A stretch of DNA of 64,000 nt from Salvia splendens (Eukaryota; Streptophyta; Magnoliopsida; Lamiales; Lamiaceae), in assembly GCF_004379255.2 (NCBI RefSeq), contig NC_056037.1, positions 37,855,012 through 37,919,011 of the forward strand, given 5' to 3'. This document shows positions 34,691-46,628 of this stretch, piece after piece (position 1 is the stretch's first letter; each line of letters opens with the position of its first letter). A program made the translations under genes and the position numbers. The notes under the pieces were generated by a model that was given only the letters and a program-made list of their open reading frames with translations, was not told the origin of the DNA and ran no database searches.

Positions 34691-35047
34691 GAGCCTTTTC
34701 TACATAGAAAATTGTCTCCCACGAATTAATGACTTGAGATTTCATTTTTCAGCAATTTTGTATATTAATAACTCGTCAAGATAAAATAAAAATAAAAATA
34801 AAAATAGAAAGACGCGAAGATTCCTAAGAGCATCAGCAATGACGCCCGTCCGCCGCGCACGCCGGTCGAAATTCCGCCGAGACGGGCGTCATTGCTGATT
34901 CTCTTAGGAATCTTCGCGCCTTTCTATTTTTATTTTTATTTTATCTTGGCGAGTTATTAATACACAAAATTGCTGAAAAATGAAATATCAGGTCATTAAT
35001 CCGTGGGAGACAATTTTCTGTGTAGAAAAGGCTTGAGAATTTCGCCA
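34688..35047. repeat. Large palindrome, arms of about 150 bp, with inner MITE-like centre
   Basis: Left arm AGCCTTTTCTACATAGAAAATTGTCTCCCACG...GAAGATTCCTAAGAG is mirrored by the right arm on the opposite strand, including AGGCGCGAAGATTCCTAAGAG and AATTGTCTCCCACGGATTAA. The centre (34830-34905) is itself bounded by GAGCATCAGCAATGACGCCCGTC and its near-complement, resembling PIF/Harbinger MITE termini with TAA/TTA flanks. The whole unit could extrude a cruciform or give a hairpin RNA. Confidence 0.88.
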
Positions 35048-35099
35048 TACACCCCTTATTTGTGGGTGAGACGGAATCCTAATTTCCTATACAATGAAA

Positions 35100-35333
35100 T
35101 AAATATTACTTCTTTCATCTCGTCACAAGAATATACACTCTTTTTTTAGTTCATCCCACTAATTTCCATTTAAAAAAAATCTTTTCTTTCTAATTGGTGG
35201 GACTTATTTTCTATTAACAATATTTTAATTACTTTTTTCTCTCTACCTCTCTCTTAATTTACTAATTTTACATTAAAATTCGCGTCGAACCCAAAGTGCA
35301 TATTCTTTGGGGATGAAGAGAGTATTAAGTTGG
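35100..35333. mobile_element. Stowaway-like MITE
   Basis: ACTTCTTTCATCTCGTCACAAGAATATACACT at the left pairs with AAGTGCATATTCTTTGGGGATGAAGAGAGTA at the right as inverted ends. The interior has TTCTATTAACAATATTTTAATTAC and GTCGAACCCAAAGTGCATAT, typical of Stowaway elements. Confidence 0.65.
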
Positions 35334-35927
35334 AGATAAATTAATTAAAATTAGAGTAATGATAAACATACATATATATAATAAAAAAAATTAGATATTA
35401 ATATGTTGAAAATTGATTTATAAATGGAGTATTACTCAACTATTACATATTTTGTAATCATTTAGGTAAAATTAAAATTTAAAATTAAATTTCTACAAAT
35501 TTAAGAAAAAAATTGAATTTCGTACAAAATTATGTGAAAATTTGTCATAAATTTTCATATTATTTCTTTGTTATTGTTATAGAATAATATAACATAAAAA
35601 AATTTAAAAAAATAATTTATAGTTGAACTTGATTAAATTTAGATTCAGGGGTGTTATGTTGATGTGCAATCTAAAAACATATGAACAAATTATAGTGAAA
35701 TGGTGCATATTGCAATATCAATTTGATTTACTAATATTTTATCTCTATCTAATTAATGATATTTATGTGATTATATTATTGAAATGGAGCAATACGATGC
35801 TCTTAAAAATTTGCTAAGTGGTGATAGTAAGTGTTTTAGAGCTTTGTCAATTGTATCCTTTGTTACTTAAGAGAGAAACAAAATAAAAATTCATCATAAA
35901 TATCATATATGATGAAGTTGGCGTTTA

Positions 35928-36500
35928 GGCCATCCACAATAGGAATAACCCAGCAATAGTCCAGCCATAGCCTAGCCACAAACTCCCCATGCCACATCAT
36001 CAACACTAAAAATCCTCATGTCACATCATAAATAGCCCAGCCACATCATAAATAGCCCAGCCACATCAATAGCCACATCACTAATAACAATTATATAAAA
36101 ATGAAATAATTAACAATCACACAATATACGGAATTTAATTTACGAGACATATACGGGAAACATTAATAATACTATTAAAATTTTAAAAAGTACAATAATT
36201 TAAAAAAATTACAATAATTAACAAAAAAATACAATAATTCACTCATCTGCTCCGTCGTCGTCTCCGTCGTATATATATAGTGTTTCGAAAAAAAATCGTG
36301 CTAGGCGGTGCGCTAGGCGACCCGGACGCTGCAATAGCGCCGAGCAGATCGCCCAGCGCACCGCCTAGCGCCACGGAACCGCCGAGCGCTAGGCGATTTT
36401 TAATTCCGGAAACCGCTAGGCGGTTGCAATAGATCGCCTAGCGCACCGCCTAGCGCCGGCGCTCGGCTAAACGGTGCGCTAGGCGCTATTGTGGATGGCC
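35928..36500. mobile_element. PIF/Harbinger-type MITE, 573 bp, 15-bp perfect TIR and TTA TSD
   Basis: Begins GGCCATCCACAATAG and ends CTATTGTGGATGGCC, a perfect 15-bp inverted repeat. It is flanked by TTA at 35925-35927 and 36501-36503, the 3-bp duplication expected for this superfamily. The left part has repeated TAGCCCAGCCACATCA words. The right part is GC-rich with repeated GCTAGGCG/CGCCTAGCGC. No ORF is present. Confidence 0.93.
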
Positions 36501-36560
36501 TTACAAACTGACAAAAATAAGAATGACCTTACAAACTGATAAAAATAAGAATGAGATCAC
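36501..36560 (+). repeat. 28-bp tandem duplication
   Basis: CCTTACAAACTGACAAAAATAAGAATGA is followed directly by CCTTACAAACTGATAAAAATAAGAATGA at the right edge of the MITE. The first copy includes the TTA target site. Confidence 0.85.
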
Positions 36561-37210
36561 TAATGACTGATATAGCAATTGAGCTTGGGCCTTTCTAGCA
36601 TGAACTATAAACACTGAACTTTGGGTTTGCACTTATATATTTATTCAAATATAAAATGTGGTATTGCATTTGATGGCAATGTTGAATGGGAACGTTACAA
36701 TAAATTTACAAAATAGGGAGCAATCCCCACCCTCCAATGCCTATTCCACCAATTCCTTGTTATTTTGAAAATTGAAAACGCACTTCTAGTTCCAGATACT
36801 CATTCCGTATATAAAAAATAAAAACATTTGAAACGCCACGAGTTTTTTAATACACAATTAGTAAAGTAACTGAAAAGTGAAAACGCATTTCTAGGAGTAT
36901 AAATTTAGAGATGCCCACGTTTCTGGAACCAGAATCGCGTATTCTGGTTTTTTGGAAATTGCTGAATAGTGAGGGTGTGGTTACGGTTTCGGTTCCAAAA
37001 CCACCTGTTTCAGTTTCGGTTCTGAATCGACAGTTTTTTTACGATTTCTTGGGGGTTTTCCAAGTTTCAAATCGCCAGTTTCTGGACGTTTTTTCTGCGG
37101 TTCACAGTTTATAAATCGTAATCGTTTAGCTAAACCGCTGTCTCCTCCTTTTTGCCGCGGATGTCTTCCTCTCGCAATTCATCGTTCTTCTTATTTCTTC
37201 ACTCCCCCAA

Positions 37211-39293
37211 ATGAAATGGGAAATGGAGGTGGACGAGATCGAAGCCGTGCTCGAGAAAATTTGGGATTTGCACAACAAGCTCAGCGACGCCATTCACTCC
37301 ATCTCCCGAGCTCACTTCCTCAATTCTACAAAGAACCGGGGCTCTGATCAGTTTTCCTTCAACCGGAAGAAGAAATCGCGCGACGACGATCCGGATAACA
37401 CGACCGGGCCGGGCTTTGTATTCGTCAAGGAGTTCCGGGCCGACGACGATGACGCAGCGGTTCTGGAGGCGAAGAGCTTGTAATCTATTCGGACGGCGTT
37501 AGAGAATCTCGAAGACCAGCTCGAGTTCTTCCATGTGAGTGCTGAGATTGTCAATTTGCTGAATTTGTTCAGCTGTAATTTTAATTGTCACACACTGTAT
37601 TAATTGAAATTTCGTGCAGAATTTGGGGTGGATTTGGTGATTTGTTGTTAAATGGTTCTGTTTGGTGATCGTTAGGGTTAATTGTGCAGTAGGAGCTCCA
37701 ATTTGAATGCATTGCCACGTATTTGGAATTTCTAGAAAATTTAATACCTGTTGAATGTTTTGAAATATAGTGCAGAATTTGGGGTCAAATTGGTTATATG
37801 GCTCTGTTTGGTGATCAGTATTGTGCAATAAGAGCACCAATTCGAATTCCGGTTGTGCTTAATTCGGATTATGTTCTTTTCTGACTGGAGTTTGGATGTC
37901 GTTTACATCTTCCACCATGAATGTGTCTGTTGGTTTCTTTCTGGCAATGCTGCTGTGAGACAATTTTGAACTGAGGTTTTGTTGCATTTCATTGTTTGTT
38001 TTTGAAATATTCACCATGTTTAAATAATTGAGTTCGATTTCTAATTGAAGTGAATTGAACTTCTAATTGATTTAGTGCTAATCAATGAGTGTGTGTACTA
38101 TGACTGATGCTGAGAGATTGCGTTGCTGTAGCTGAAGAAATCAATGAGTTCAGTTTCTTAGAGAAGTAATTTGAACTTATCACTGAAGTAATTTAGACTG
38201 TTTTTCTGTAGCTGAAGAAACTAGTTCTATGGGCTAAAGCATATGGTGTTTATGCATGAAATTAGCTCTTAGAATTTTTAGGCTTTAGAAAGTGGTCTGA
38301 TCTGCATTCTTTAGTGAGCATGTTCGAGGCTGTGAGGGTAAAGGATCGCTGTTTTCTCGTGCTCGATATAGATAGCTCTTTTGCACAATTCTAAGAATTT
38401 TGTATGGGTTTGCATTTGATATTACATTTATTGCATGAAGTTTGTTCTTGCGTTGGAAAAATTAATTTCAATTGTTTCTTTATTAAAATATTCCATTGTT
38501 ATATTTGTTCTTTAATTGTTACTTGCATTGAGATTGCTTTTCTGTAGCTGAAGGCATCAGTTTTATAAGCTGAAGCATTTGGCGTTTATCCTAGGATTTA
38601 GAAAGTGGTTTGAGGCTTGCCTGAGTGAGCGTGTTCGAGGCTTTGAGGGTAATGGATCGCTGTTTTCTCTTGCTTGATATAGATAGCTCTTTTGCGTGAT
38701 CCTAAGAATTTTGTACAGTTTTGCATTTGATTTTACATTTGTAAACTGCACTATCTCAGAAAATATTGCATGAAAGTACGTTGTTTATGGAAAATGAATG
38801 CTAAACAAGCCCATTTAACGTCATTTTACAGACCGTACAATCTCAACAGAAGGTGGGGAGAGATGCAGCAATAGCTTGTCTTGAACAAAGCTGTATCATC
38901 CTTGCAATGAGGCTGGCTGACCATCAAGGTAAGAAGCACAAAGTCATTGAAGAAGCACAAGCGTTGGTAGGCTATGCGTGTGATGCTAGCCCCTTTGCTG
39001 CATCCGTACATCTATACCCTTCCAATGAAAAGTTTGTGCCAGAGAAAGGGAAAAGGTCAAACGCAGTTGTCAATTTCCTTCTCTCGAGCTATGCTTTTGT
39101 TGCGAAGTCCCTCAAACTAGATCAAACGGTAGGGATAGTGGGGAATGCTGCTTTGCTTGCTATAAGCATGCTTGCATTTTTGCATCTAAATCAAATCAGC
39201 CACAAGATGCAAGATCCTCCCACGGAAAGAAAGTTTCCTCACTCGCGTGGTGATGGTTTAGCACAGTTAGATGTCGCGTTGGCTAGGGGCTGA
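37211..39293 (+). pseudogene. PDV1: Plastid division protein PDV1 gene with in-frame nonsense codon in exon 1
   Basis: Exon 1 (37211-37534) encodes MEVDEIEAVLEKIWDLHNKL, GFVFVKEFRADDDDAA and EAKSL, then TAA at 37481-37483. The same frame continues with SIRTALENLEDQLEFFH to a good donor (CAT|GTGAGT). Exon 2 (38832-39293) continues TVQSQQKVGRDAAIACLEQ, a hydrophobic segment GIVGNAALLAISMLAFLHL, and ends LDVALARG. Length without the stop is 261 residues, near the usual PDV1 length of about 272. PDV1 is an outer-envelope chloroplast protein that recruits the dynamin DRP5B to the division site; its C-terminal Gly in the intermembrane space contacts PARC6/ARC6, and that Gly is retained. The stop would leave a 90-residue soluble fragment without the membrane anchor. 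Everything else looks intact, so it is either a recent nonsense allele or a base-call error. Confidence 0.85.
38211..38745 (+). repeat. Tandem duplication, about 327-bp period, in the PDV1 intron
   Basis: TTTCTGTAGCTGAAG, TTTAGAAAGTGGT, GTGTTCGAGGCT-TGAGGGTAA-GGATCGCTGTTTTCTC, GATATAGATAGCTCTTTTGC and CTAAGAATTTTGTA occur in the same order in copy A (38211-38437) and copy B (38536-38745). Confidence 0.88.
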
Positions 39294-41005
39294 GATGTTG
39301 GTGATTACTCGGGCCTCTGAGCAACCTTCGATTTCTGATAATAATGAACTGTTTAGTGCTTTGATGAAAAAGAGGAGATCCATAATGCTGTTCATCTCCT
39401 CACATTTTGGTAGGTTAGGTGTTGTGAGTGAGTTCTGTTAGCCTTAGCAGGTCAAAACAAAGGGTATTGCACTTTCATCTTCTTGGTATCACATATTGTG
39501 CAGAAAGATGGCTTTTAATTTTGTATGGTGGAGATATCAGGGATGGTATTCTCAAGCTGCTGTAATATGCTGTTGTGTCTGAACTATTGATTTGTAGATA
39601 GTGAAACGACCTCGTATTATATTAAATTAAATAATTTCATTTCTTGAATTAGAGTTTATATTAAGAAAGAATGAGATGAGAGTATAATGTGATGTTGTTT
39701 ATGTTGATGTTCGATGGTGCTATATAAGTAAATTGTCAAGCTATGCCAATGCTACATTCTTGATTAATTGCAAAAATCAGAAAAAAATTAGGTGTTCAAT
39801 AAATTACAGACATAATTTAAAGTTGTATGCAAAATATCAACTAGTAAAATTAAATTTGGATGATAACCCCACATTCATGAGATTGTTGGGCTAGTAGATA
39901 AATTTGGTTATAAGATAAATTAGCATTGGGTTGGGCCAAGACAATATTTTGCTAGTACTACATTATTTTGATAATTAATCTGGATATATTAAAAATGTAT
40001 GAATCATACTCCGTAGTAGTTTATTAGTAATATTTTGTTGTTGTAGTTGATTTACAAATGTTTATTGTTTGAACTCTTATTTTGAATTGCTTTTGGGGTG
40101 TCATATGATCATGGCCTAAGCCAAATCCCACTAAACCACCAACATGATCTCCACCAAAAGCTTTATTTATAAGATTATTAGACTACCATTATTTGGCTTT
40201 TAGCATCAAATATTAATGTGTGTTTGACCTGAAAAGGGAGAAAACAAGTGCATATTTTAAGGAAAGGAAACATAAAAGAAAACCTGGAGCTCGTGCGATT
40301 AATAATTTATCAACCTACACATGCAACTTCTTTTTGTTCTGATCATATATATCAAACTTCTTCAAATATAGTACTCCACTTTATGTATATATATTTGTCT
40401 TACATATCAAACAGAATAACACATCCATTATATATTAGATAAGGGAATTCAGGCAAAACTTTAGAGTGATGCCTAAGATCGATGTATCCTCATAGTAGAC
40501 CAAAATAGCATCAATACAACGTAACTAAATCACAAAAGCAATATAATTCCTTTATTTTCAATTCTTTTAAGGATTCTCATTATCTTCCTGAGTTTCTTCT
40601 TAGTTAGAAGATCAAATAATTGAATTTAAAAATTTAGAAATCATGCTACTCTTATAGAACAAGACACGATGTCGAAATTCGTTTGCAATTCCCAATTCGT
40701 GGCAGAGTAACACATGATTTAAATGTGACTAAATACGTGATATCCAAATTCCTAATTTTGTAAAGGACTGCATGGTGAAAAATTGAATATTAGGTTATGT
40801 TTCTATAAATGTAAATGAGTGTTGAACACCATTTACTTTTGAAAAAGAAAAGCAAAAAGAAAAAAAGAAACCAGCACAATAATAAACTTTAAAAAATCTG
40901 TGGGTCTTTCTTGATCCAAAAAGGGAGTTTCGAAAAAGACGCATTAATTGGATCATTGGGTAATTCTTTCTCAAACTCTCATTTTAAAACACTCATTTTA
41001 AAATA
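39294..41005. other. Intergenic, no gene seen
   Basis: AT-rich. The first 300 bases or so are probably the PDV1 3' UTR. No family-level coding similarity, RNA gene or transposon end was recognised. Confidence 0.6.
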
Positions 41006-42119
41006 TTTTTAATTCTTTTTGTGATGTCAACTTTGTAGATATTATTTAACTGTAATATTAATTGCTCGTTCTTTGCTTGGAATTTAGTATTTTGGTGGAT
41101 TTATTGTATTTCTCAGCCCATTCCCCAAAAAACTATAAACTCACGAGCCTCGTGTATTAGTGATTATTAATCTTCCACAAATAAAAAATTCGAGTATTAT
41201 TAATATTGGGCTTTTCAGTTGTTTTCAACTCCATATTCAATAGCTAATCACACGAATTACATTTTCAGAATAGACCACACATATATCTAACCTATAGGAT
41301 GACAAACAAATATTGAGATCCAGGTATACGGTATACCCAACCCCGATCCGATACTCACATTTGTGAGTAAGGATACATAATCGAGAAATGTATTAGTTAT
41401 ACGTTCGGATATTGGATATAGAAAATCACCCAATTAAGGACAAGATATTCGTTACTTTTGTTTTCCAAGATAATTTTCTTGATTAGTTTTTACCAAAAAT
41501 GAAATAAAGAGTCAGTTTGCGTCCGATAAAGAGTAATAAGTAATGACATTGTACCATTTACTTATCATATAATCATAATAACAATGTCGAAGTTCAACTA
41601 AATTTTATTCTCATGACATATAAGAGGATAATATATCACTATTTTATTTTATTTTAAAATTTGCAAACAAATTAGAAAAATAATACTTGATCACTCCGAT
41701 GTCACCTTCTTAAACATAGAATGTCTCGAAGAGACACCTTACATTAACTTTGAAGGATTTTTTAAAAAACTATACTGGTATTAAAAGTTTATATTCTCAA
41801 TAATCAAGAAACAAATAGTCGTTATAACTCCATAGTATTCAACGAGATTTGAAATGTTTTTGTATAAATGGAAAAGCTCGGATTTTGATGTGAACAAGCG
41901 CTCTACATCATTATACATGAAGCCCGTCACGCTACTACCAAAATACTATGAAGAATTAAACGTGTCAATGTGAGTCTAATACAAGCAAGAAATGTCGGTC
42001 AATTGACTCTATTTCTATCTTCATTGAGGTACCATGATCAAAGGCACATGTAGGCAAATGATCAAATTATTATTATGTAGATATCAATTAATAATATAAT
42101 ATAACCACGTCAATGATTT
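41006..42119 (+). repeat. 1.1-kb dispersed repeat, copy 2 (partner 27741-28870)
   Basis: Same order and orientation as copy 1, 13.3 kb away. This copy lacks several short pieces present in copy 1, for example the CACC after GAGACACC near 41735, and has its own small insertions. It is not next to Copia sequence, so the repeat is independent of the LTR that abuts copy 1. Confidence 0.92.
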
Positions 42120-42739
42120 ATATCGTAGATGTAACAAAAATATTTTGAATTGTTAAAGAGTGAATTATCAAGATGCTAGCTAATTGGAGTAACTCTAAGT
42201 TTTCTTGAATTATGATTGGTCAAATTTAATTTATTCCAGCTGTAAATAAGTCAAATAATAATTTATCTTTATTTTAAGAATCATCAAAGTACGCATAATT
42301 CAATGACGAAGCGGCGTCAAAACACTTTGCACTATTATATTGGAAATATACTAAAAGAAAGCTTTTATATACGCGTATTTATGAATCCATGAACCACATG
42401 GTGATTTTTTTTGTGATCTTATATAGTCGGTTGACGTATTTAGATTTTGCATGGTTTTAGAGGGTTGTCTTGGATGATTTTGATTATATTTCTATATTTT
42501 GGTATGTTTACATGTTTGTTGAGAAATGATAGAAAATTGATTAGAAAATGTACATAAAATATGTGGATGTGCAGCAGCCTTGTTTGAGTCAATATTTCTC
42601 GCGATTTTGAAGTCTGATAAACCTCTAATACATATCATTCTCTTTGTCTTTGAAAGAGCTTCGCGTGGATATATTGCACGCTTCAATCGGAGTTTTGTAG
42701 AGAAAGTTATGACCGTTACAAAAACTGCTCGCTGTGCAG

Positions 42740-42932
42740 AAGCCTTCAACCCGACGGGCCGACCCGTAACCCGAACGGGTCAGCCCGCCTAACCCGACAA
42801 CCCGAACGGGTCAGCCCGAATGGCCCGATTTTAAATTCGGGCTGCGAAATTACAACCCTAACCCTGTATTTTTATCGGGTTATTCGGGCCGGCCCACGGG
42901 TTCGGGTTACATTGGCATCCCTACTTATCACC
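42740..42932. mobile_element. Transposon end with repeated CCCGAACGGGTCAGCCCG
   Basis: On the minus strand the block begins TAGGGATGCCAATGTAACCC and continues with multiple CCCGAA/GGGTCGGGCC-type words. CCCGAACGGGTCAGCCCG occurs twice. This resembles a subterminal region common in plant hAT-like elements. The other end was not found. Confidence 0.4.
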
Positions 42933-43622
42933 ATGTGAGGTGCTCTCTAAATGCACATAGATTCAAAAAATAAAAGAATGTTGGGCTCACACTCGGGTTC
43001 ACTATAACTACTATACGGCTAGCGACATAAGCTACTTTGGTGAAGCACGACACTGCAATTAAAATGCTGATTGTTAAGGGCGTTCGAACACGCAAATGTG
43101 TGCATAAGCACACTTAAGATTTAGGTAATGTACAATACTATAAATAGTGTAGAAAATCACAGAGTATAAGTGATTATGATTCAAATGCTTTTGGATGCAC
43201 AATATCGTGTAAGGTGTCGTTCGATTGTTTTGATAATATTATAACGAGATACAATATGTGATAAGTAAAGATTAATTATGACAAAAAAATTGTTTGGTTG
43301 GGTTAACAGTGTATGCACATATAAGCACATAGTACTTACTAATTTACTTAAATACCCTAACTTTTACAAAACAATAATTGAAAAGCTTGAATTATTGTGA
43401 AAAGGTGAAGGGTATAAAATATTAATTTGAAGCTATGATAAATTTAGTTCAATTTTAATGCCCAAAGCCCAGTAACCGATGTTGAGCCCAACTCCTAACC
43501 TCTCAAGCCCAATAATCGATGGGCCTTTACTGATTTGGACCCACTTTCGTTGCCAAAATCTCTGTTGTTTTTTGCAGTTGAGCTCCTGCGGATTTGTTGT
43601 TCTTTCTCGGAGAATTCTGTAA

Positions 43623-45727
43623 ATGTCGCGATTGAATTCGAACCGTCGGATCCAAATTGATACCTCGGAGCCTCGGTACGATGAAGGCGACGATCAAACC
43701 GTAGACGACAGCAGTAATGCGGCGGAGGATCTAGATCCCTTCATGGGAGTCAAAGTCAGACGGAAAGCCTCTCGCCTTCGGGATTTTCAGGGTGATTATA
43801 TCGATATTCAGTCCAGACCTCATCTTATGAAGATTCTCGAGAAACAAGGTTTGATTTCTCCGGCTGTTTTGTGGATCTATCGTTTGATATATCGTAATTT
43901 TCTCTTGCACTTGTTTGGATTGAGAAATTAAGGTTAGAATTGGCAAGGGTTTTATTTTGCTTCAGAATATATGATTGATCATTGAAGGTTTTACTTCGTT
44001 TTTAGTTAACGTGAAAGTGTTATGCATATGTGAATAAGAACAATACAAAGCTTTTGTTTCACATTAGAGGATCTTCTCAGCTGTAAATCATATTTTTAGC
44101 AGTGATCTTGATTCAAGCATTCGTTTTTCAATCTTTGAAGGTTTTAATTGGTGTTTTATTTAACGTGTAAGCATTCGTTTTTCGATTTTGTTTTCCCTTG
44201 TAGTCCATTCAATTTGTTCATAGTGGACATTAGATGATGATTTTTTCCCCAAGTTGAGAACAAATGCTCTCTGCCTAGTCATGTTATTGGATAACTGTAG
44301 CTGTGGTAGAACAGAGGAATGAAAAATGGATAAAGATCAAGAAAATGGACATAAACTTAATGGTGCTTGTTACAAATTGGTGGCCTTTTGAGTTAGTGCT
44401 GATTTCATACAGGGAAACTGAGTACTAGTTTTTCTTTTCATAGTTGCTAGGAGATATACCTAAACAAAAAATTGTGTCATATTAATATTGTGCATCCAGG
44501 CAGTTAAAGCTTCATTTTTTTCACCATGTTTCTGACATATATGTAAGCGTAGATTATATATAGATATAGAACTTGCGCTTTTAGCGGTGTCTTGACTCAA
44601 GCATTCGTTTTCCCTTATAGTGCATTTAATTTGTTCATAGTGGACATTTGATGGTGTTTTATCTACTAGTATATGTTAATTACGTGCCAAATCTGTTGTT
44701 TTCTTGTTCATTTTTTTCCGAGTTGAGGACAAGTTCTCTCTGCCCTAGAAATGTTCTTGGAAAACTGTAACTGTGGTAGAACAGAGGAAAGAAAACATGG
44801 ATAAAGATCAATAAATCAGACATAGACATAATGGTGCTTTTTTTGAGTTATTGCTGATCGCATATACGGCAGCTGAGTAAAAGGTTTTTCTTTTGATAGT
44901 TGCTAGGAGATATATAGCAACGAAAATTGTGTTATATATTAGGCCACCCAGCCATTTTTTTCACTGTGTTTCTAACATGTAGTATGTAAGTGTAGATTAT
45001 ATGTCCACGTGCCTTGGTACTTATGTTTACCAAAAGTGTGCCCTATTGAATCATATTGTAGGTGACAGAAAAGTCCTATTCGCTGACAAAGTTATAAAGT
45101 TCACTGGTTCGGGCAAGATGAAACGCCGTATACTTCTCGTAACTGATTTTGCCATCTACATTGCGGATCCAGAGACTGATGCACTAAAAAGAAGGATAGC
45201 CCTTGCTGCTGTTGAGAAACTGTGTTTAAGTGAACTGAGCGACAATTTCTTTGCCATCATTATTCCCACTGAATATGACCTCCTCATGGCTAGTACTAGA
45301 AAGACGGAAATTGTGACGGTCTTAGTGGATGCTACAAAGAGTGCCTCGGACTATGAACTCGAGGTTGCCTTATCTAACAGGTAGTCTGATTAATCTGTGT
45401 TCGTTTATCTGTTCTACTTGTTTGGGTAGCTCTTTCAAGTTATCAACATAGTAGAAACTAGAAAGAACAAATGATAGAGCTTCTAGTTGCTGTTGAGCTT
45501 CGTCTAACTGCATTTGAATTCAACACCTGCAGATTTGAGTACAGTGCAGCTGCAGACGTAGTGAAGGAAGTTCAATTCAAGGAAGTAGAAGGTTTGTTTC
45601 GAATTCACCTGTCTTCAATTCAATGCAGTAGACTTTATATGCTATATATGCTTTCGTTATGCCTAGATTTTGATGTTTTCCTTGCACTAACTTAGGTGGT
45701 GTTAAAACAAGAATTGTTCAGAAATGA
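43623..45727 (+). CDS. Small myosin-I tail homology (TH1) domain protein
   Basis: Four exons (43623-43848, 45062-45380, 45533-45591, 45696-45727) join with GT-AG introns to 211 residues. Residues 1-75 are acidic then basic (MSRLNSNRRIQIDT, later VKVRRKASRLRDFQGDYIDI). From about 76 to 190 lies a Myosin_TH1-like domain: GDRKVLFADKVIKFTGSGKM, KRRILLVTDFAIYI, LSDNFFAIIIPTEYDLLMAS and RKTEIVTVLVDA. The end is GGVKTRIVQK. Class I myosin tails use TH1 to bind acidic phospholipids. Plants lack class I myosins, and these short proteins carry TH1 without a motor, so a membrane-lipid-binding adaptor role is plausible but unproven. The start is at the first ATG after a stop-free 5' leader and gives a good N-terminus. 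Confidence 0.85.
44097..44960 (+). repeat. Tandem duplication, about 480-bp period, in the TH1-gene intron
   Basis: Copy A (44097-44520) and copy B (44578-44960) share, in order, TCAAGCATTCGTTTT, AATTTGTTCATAGTGGACATT, GAACAAATGCTCTCTGCC/GACAAGTTCTCTCTGCCC, TGTGGTAGAACAGAGGAA, GGATAAAGATCAA, and ATAGTTGCTAGGAGATATA. Copy B carries a unique insertion near 44660-44700. Confidence 0.88.
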
Positions 45728-46625
45728 GTTGCCCGTTAGACGTGGATGTGTTGGAAGTATATTTGTTGCTGCAGAGTCGTAAAGTGCGATTACCCAATCA
45801 CGATTTATTGAATTGTTTCATGTATTTTGTTTGTTATTTTATCAAAACGTTTCCTGCTTTCTGACTAGCCAGAAATGCAGAAATTGTGTGGTATATATGG
45901 TAGATAAACATAGAAAAACTTATTATTTGTTGTACCTAAATTAATTCGATTGATTATTGAATTTTCTCTTTGTGCTGTGTATTGCAAATTCTTTTGACTC
46001 TTTTCAAATTTGTTTTGTGCTCACCTAATTACTTGCTTGGTGTGTAATTCCCAATCAGATTTTGTTGATCTAACATCACATGTTGAATGTAACTATAAAG
46101 TGTGTATTTACCTTATATAACTAAGCTTGAACTAAACGTAGTGGAATTGATGGATAATCGATAGCGTTGTGGTGTTAAGGGATGATGAGTAAGAGATGAT
46201 GGATTGAGCTAAACAAGTATCTAATGTATTTATTATATCTGAACTTTATATTTTTCTCCAATGTTTCACAATTTCGGATTTGGGAAAATTATGTATGATG
46301 TAGCCGACGAAAAATATTATGTGGACAAAACATTTGGCCAGTTAAACGATGCCACTTAATAAATCTAGTCAACCATGTTTTACTTTTTACACATGTATAC
46401 GTAGCATGTTGGAATTGTTTGCTATGGGACAACGGAGAAAAATGTGAAAGTTAAGATACAATGTCTATTTTTGTAAGATGCAGAATTGATCATAAGGGTT
46501 ATATTCGATAATTTAACCTCATCTTAAAATCGGGCCGTAATGCAAATTTTATAAGATGCGGGATTGACCATGGATGGTTTTTTCGAGAAATTAAGCTTAG
46601 TAGTATATTAAAATCGCACCTTATG
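45728..46625. other. Intergenic, short direct repeat near 46475-46620
   Basis: TAAGATGCAGAATTGATCATAAGG... and TAAGATGCGGGATTGACCATGGA... begin two similar blocks of about 75 bp, each including a TTAAAATCGG/TTAAAATCGC tail. No gene was seen. Confidence 0.5.
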
Positions 46626-46628
46626 TAA

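Noticed and set aside
36911..37114. 67-codon ORF before PDV1
   Set aside because: No family similarity. It falls in the likely PDV1 promoter and has a repetitive GTTTCGGTT composition.
27741..42119. Interpretation of the two 1.1-kb copies as LTRs of one retrotransposon
   Set aside because: The interval contains multi-exon host genes, there is no primer-binding site or polypurine tract at the borders, and the ends lack TG...CA.
43623..43931. The 102-codon frame as a complete small gene
   Set aside because: A strong donor at 43849 and an in-phase acceptor at 45061 join it to the TH1 domain, so the read-through tail is intron.
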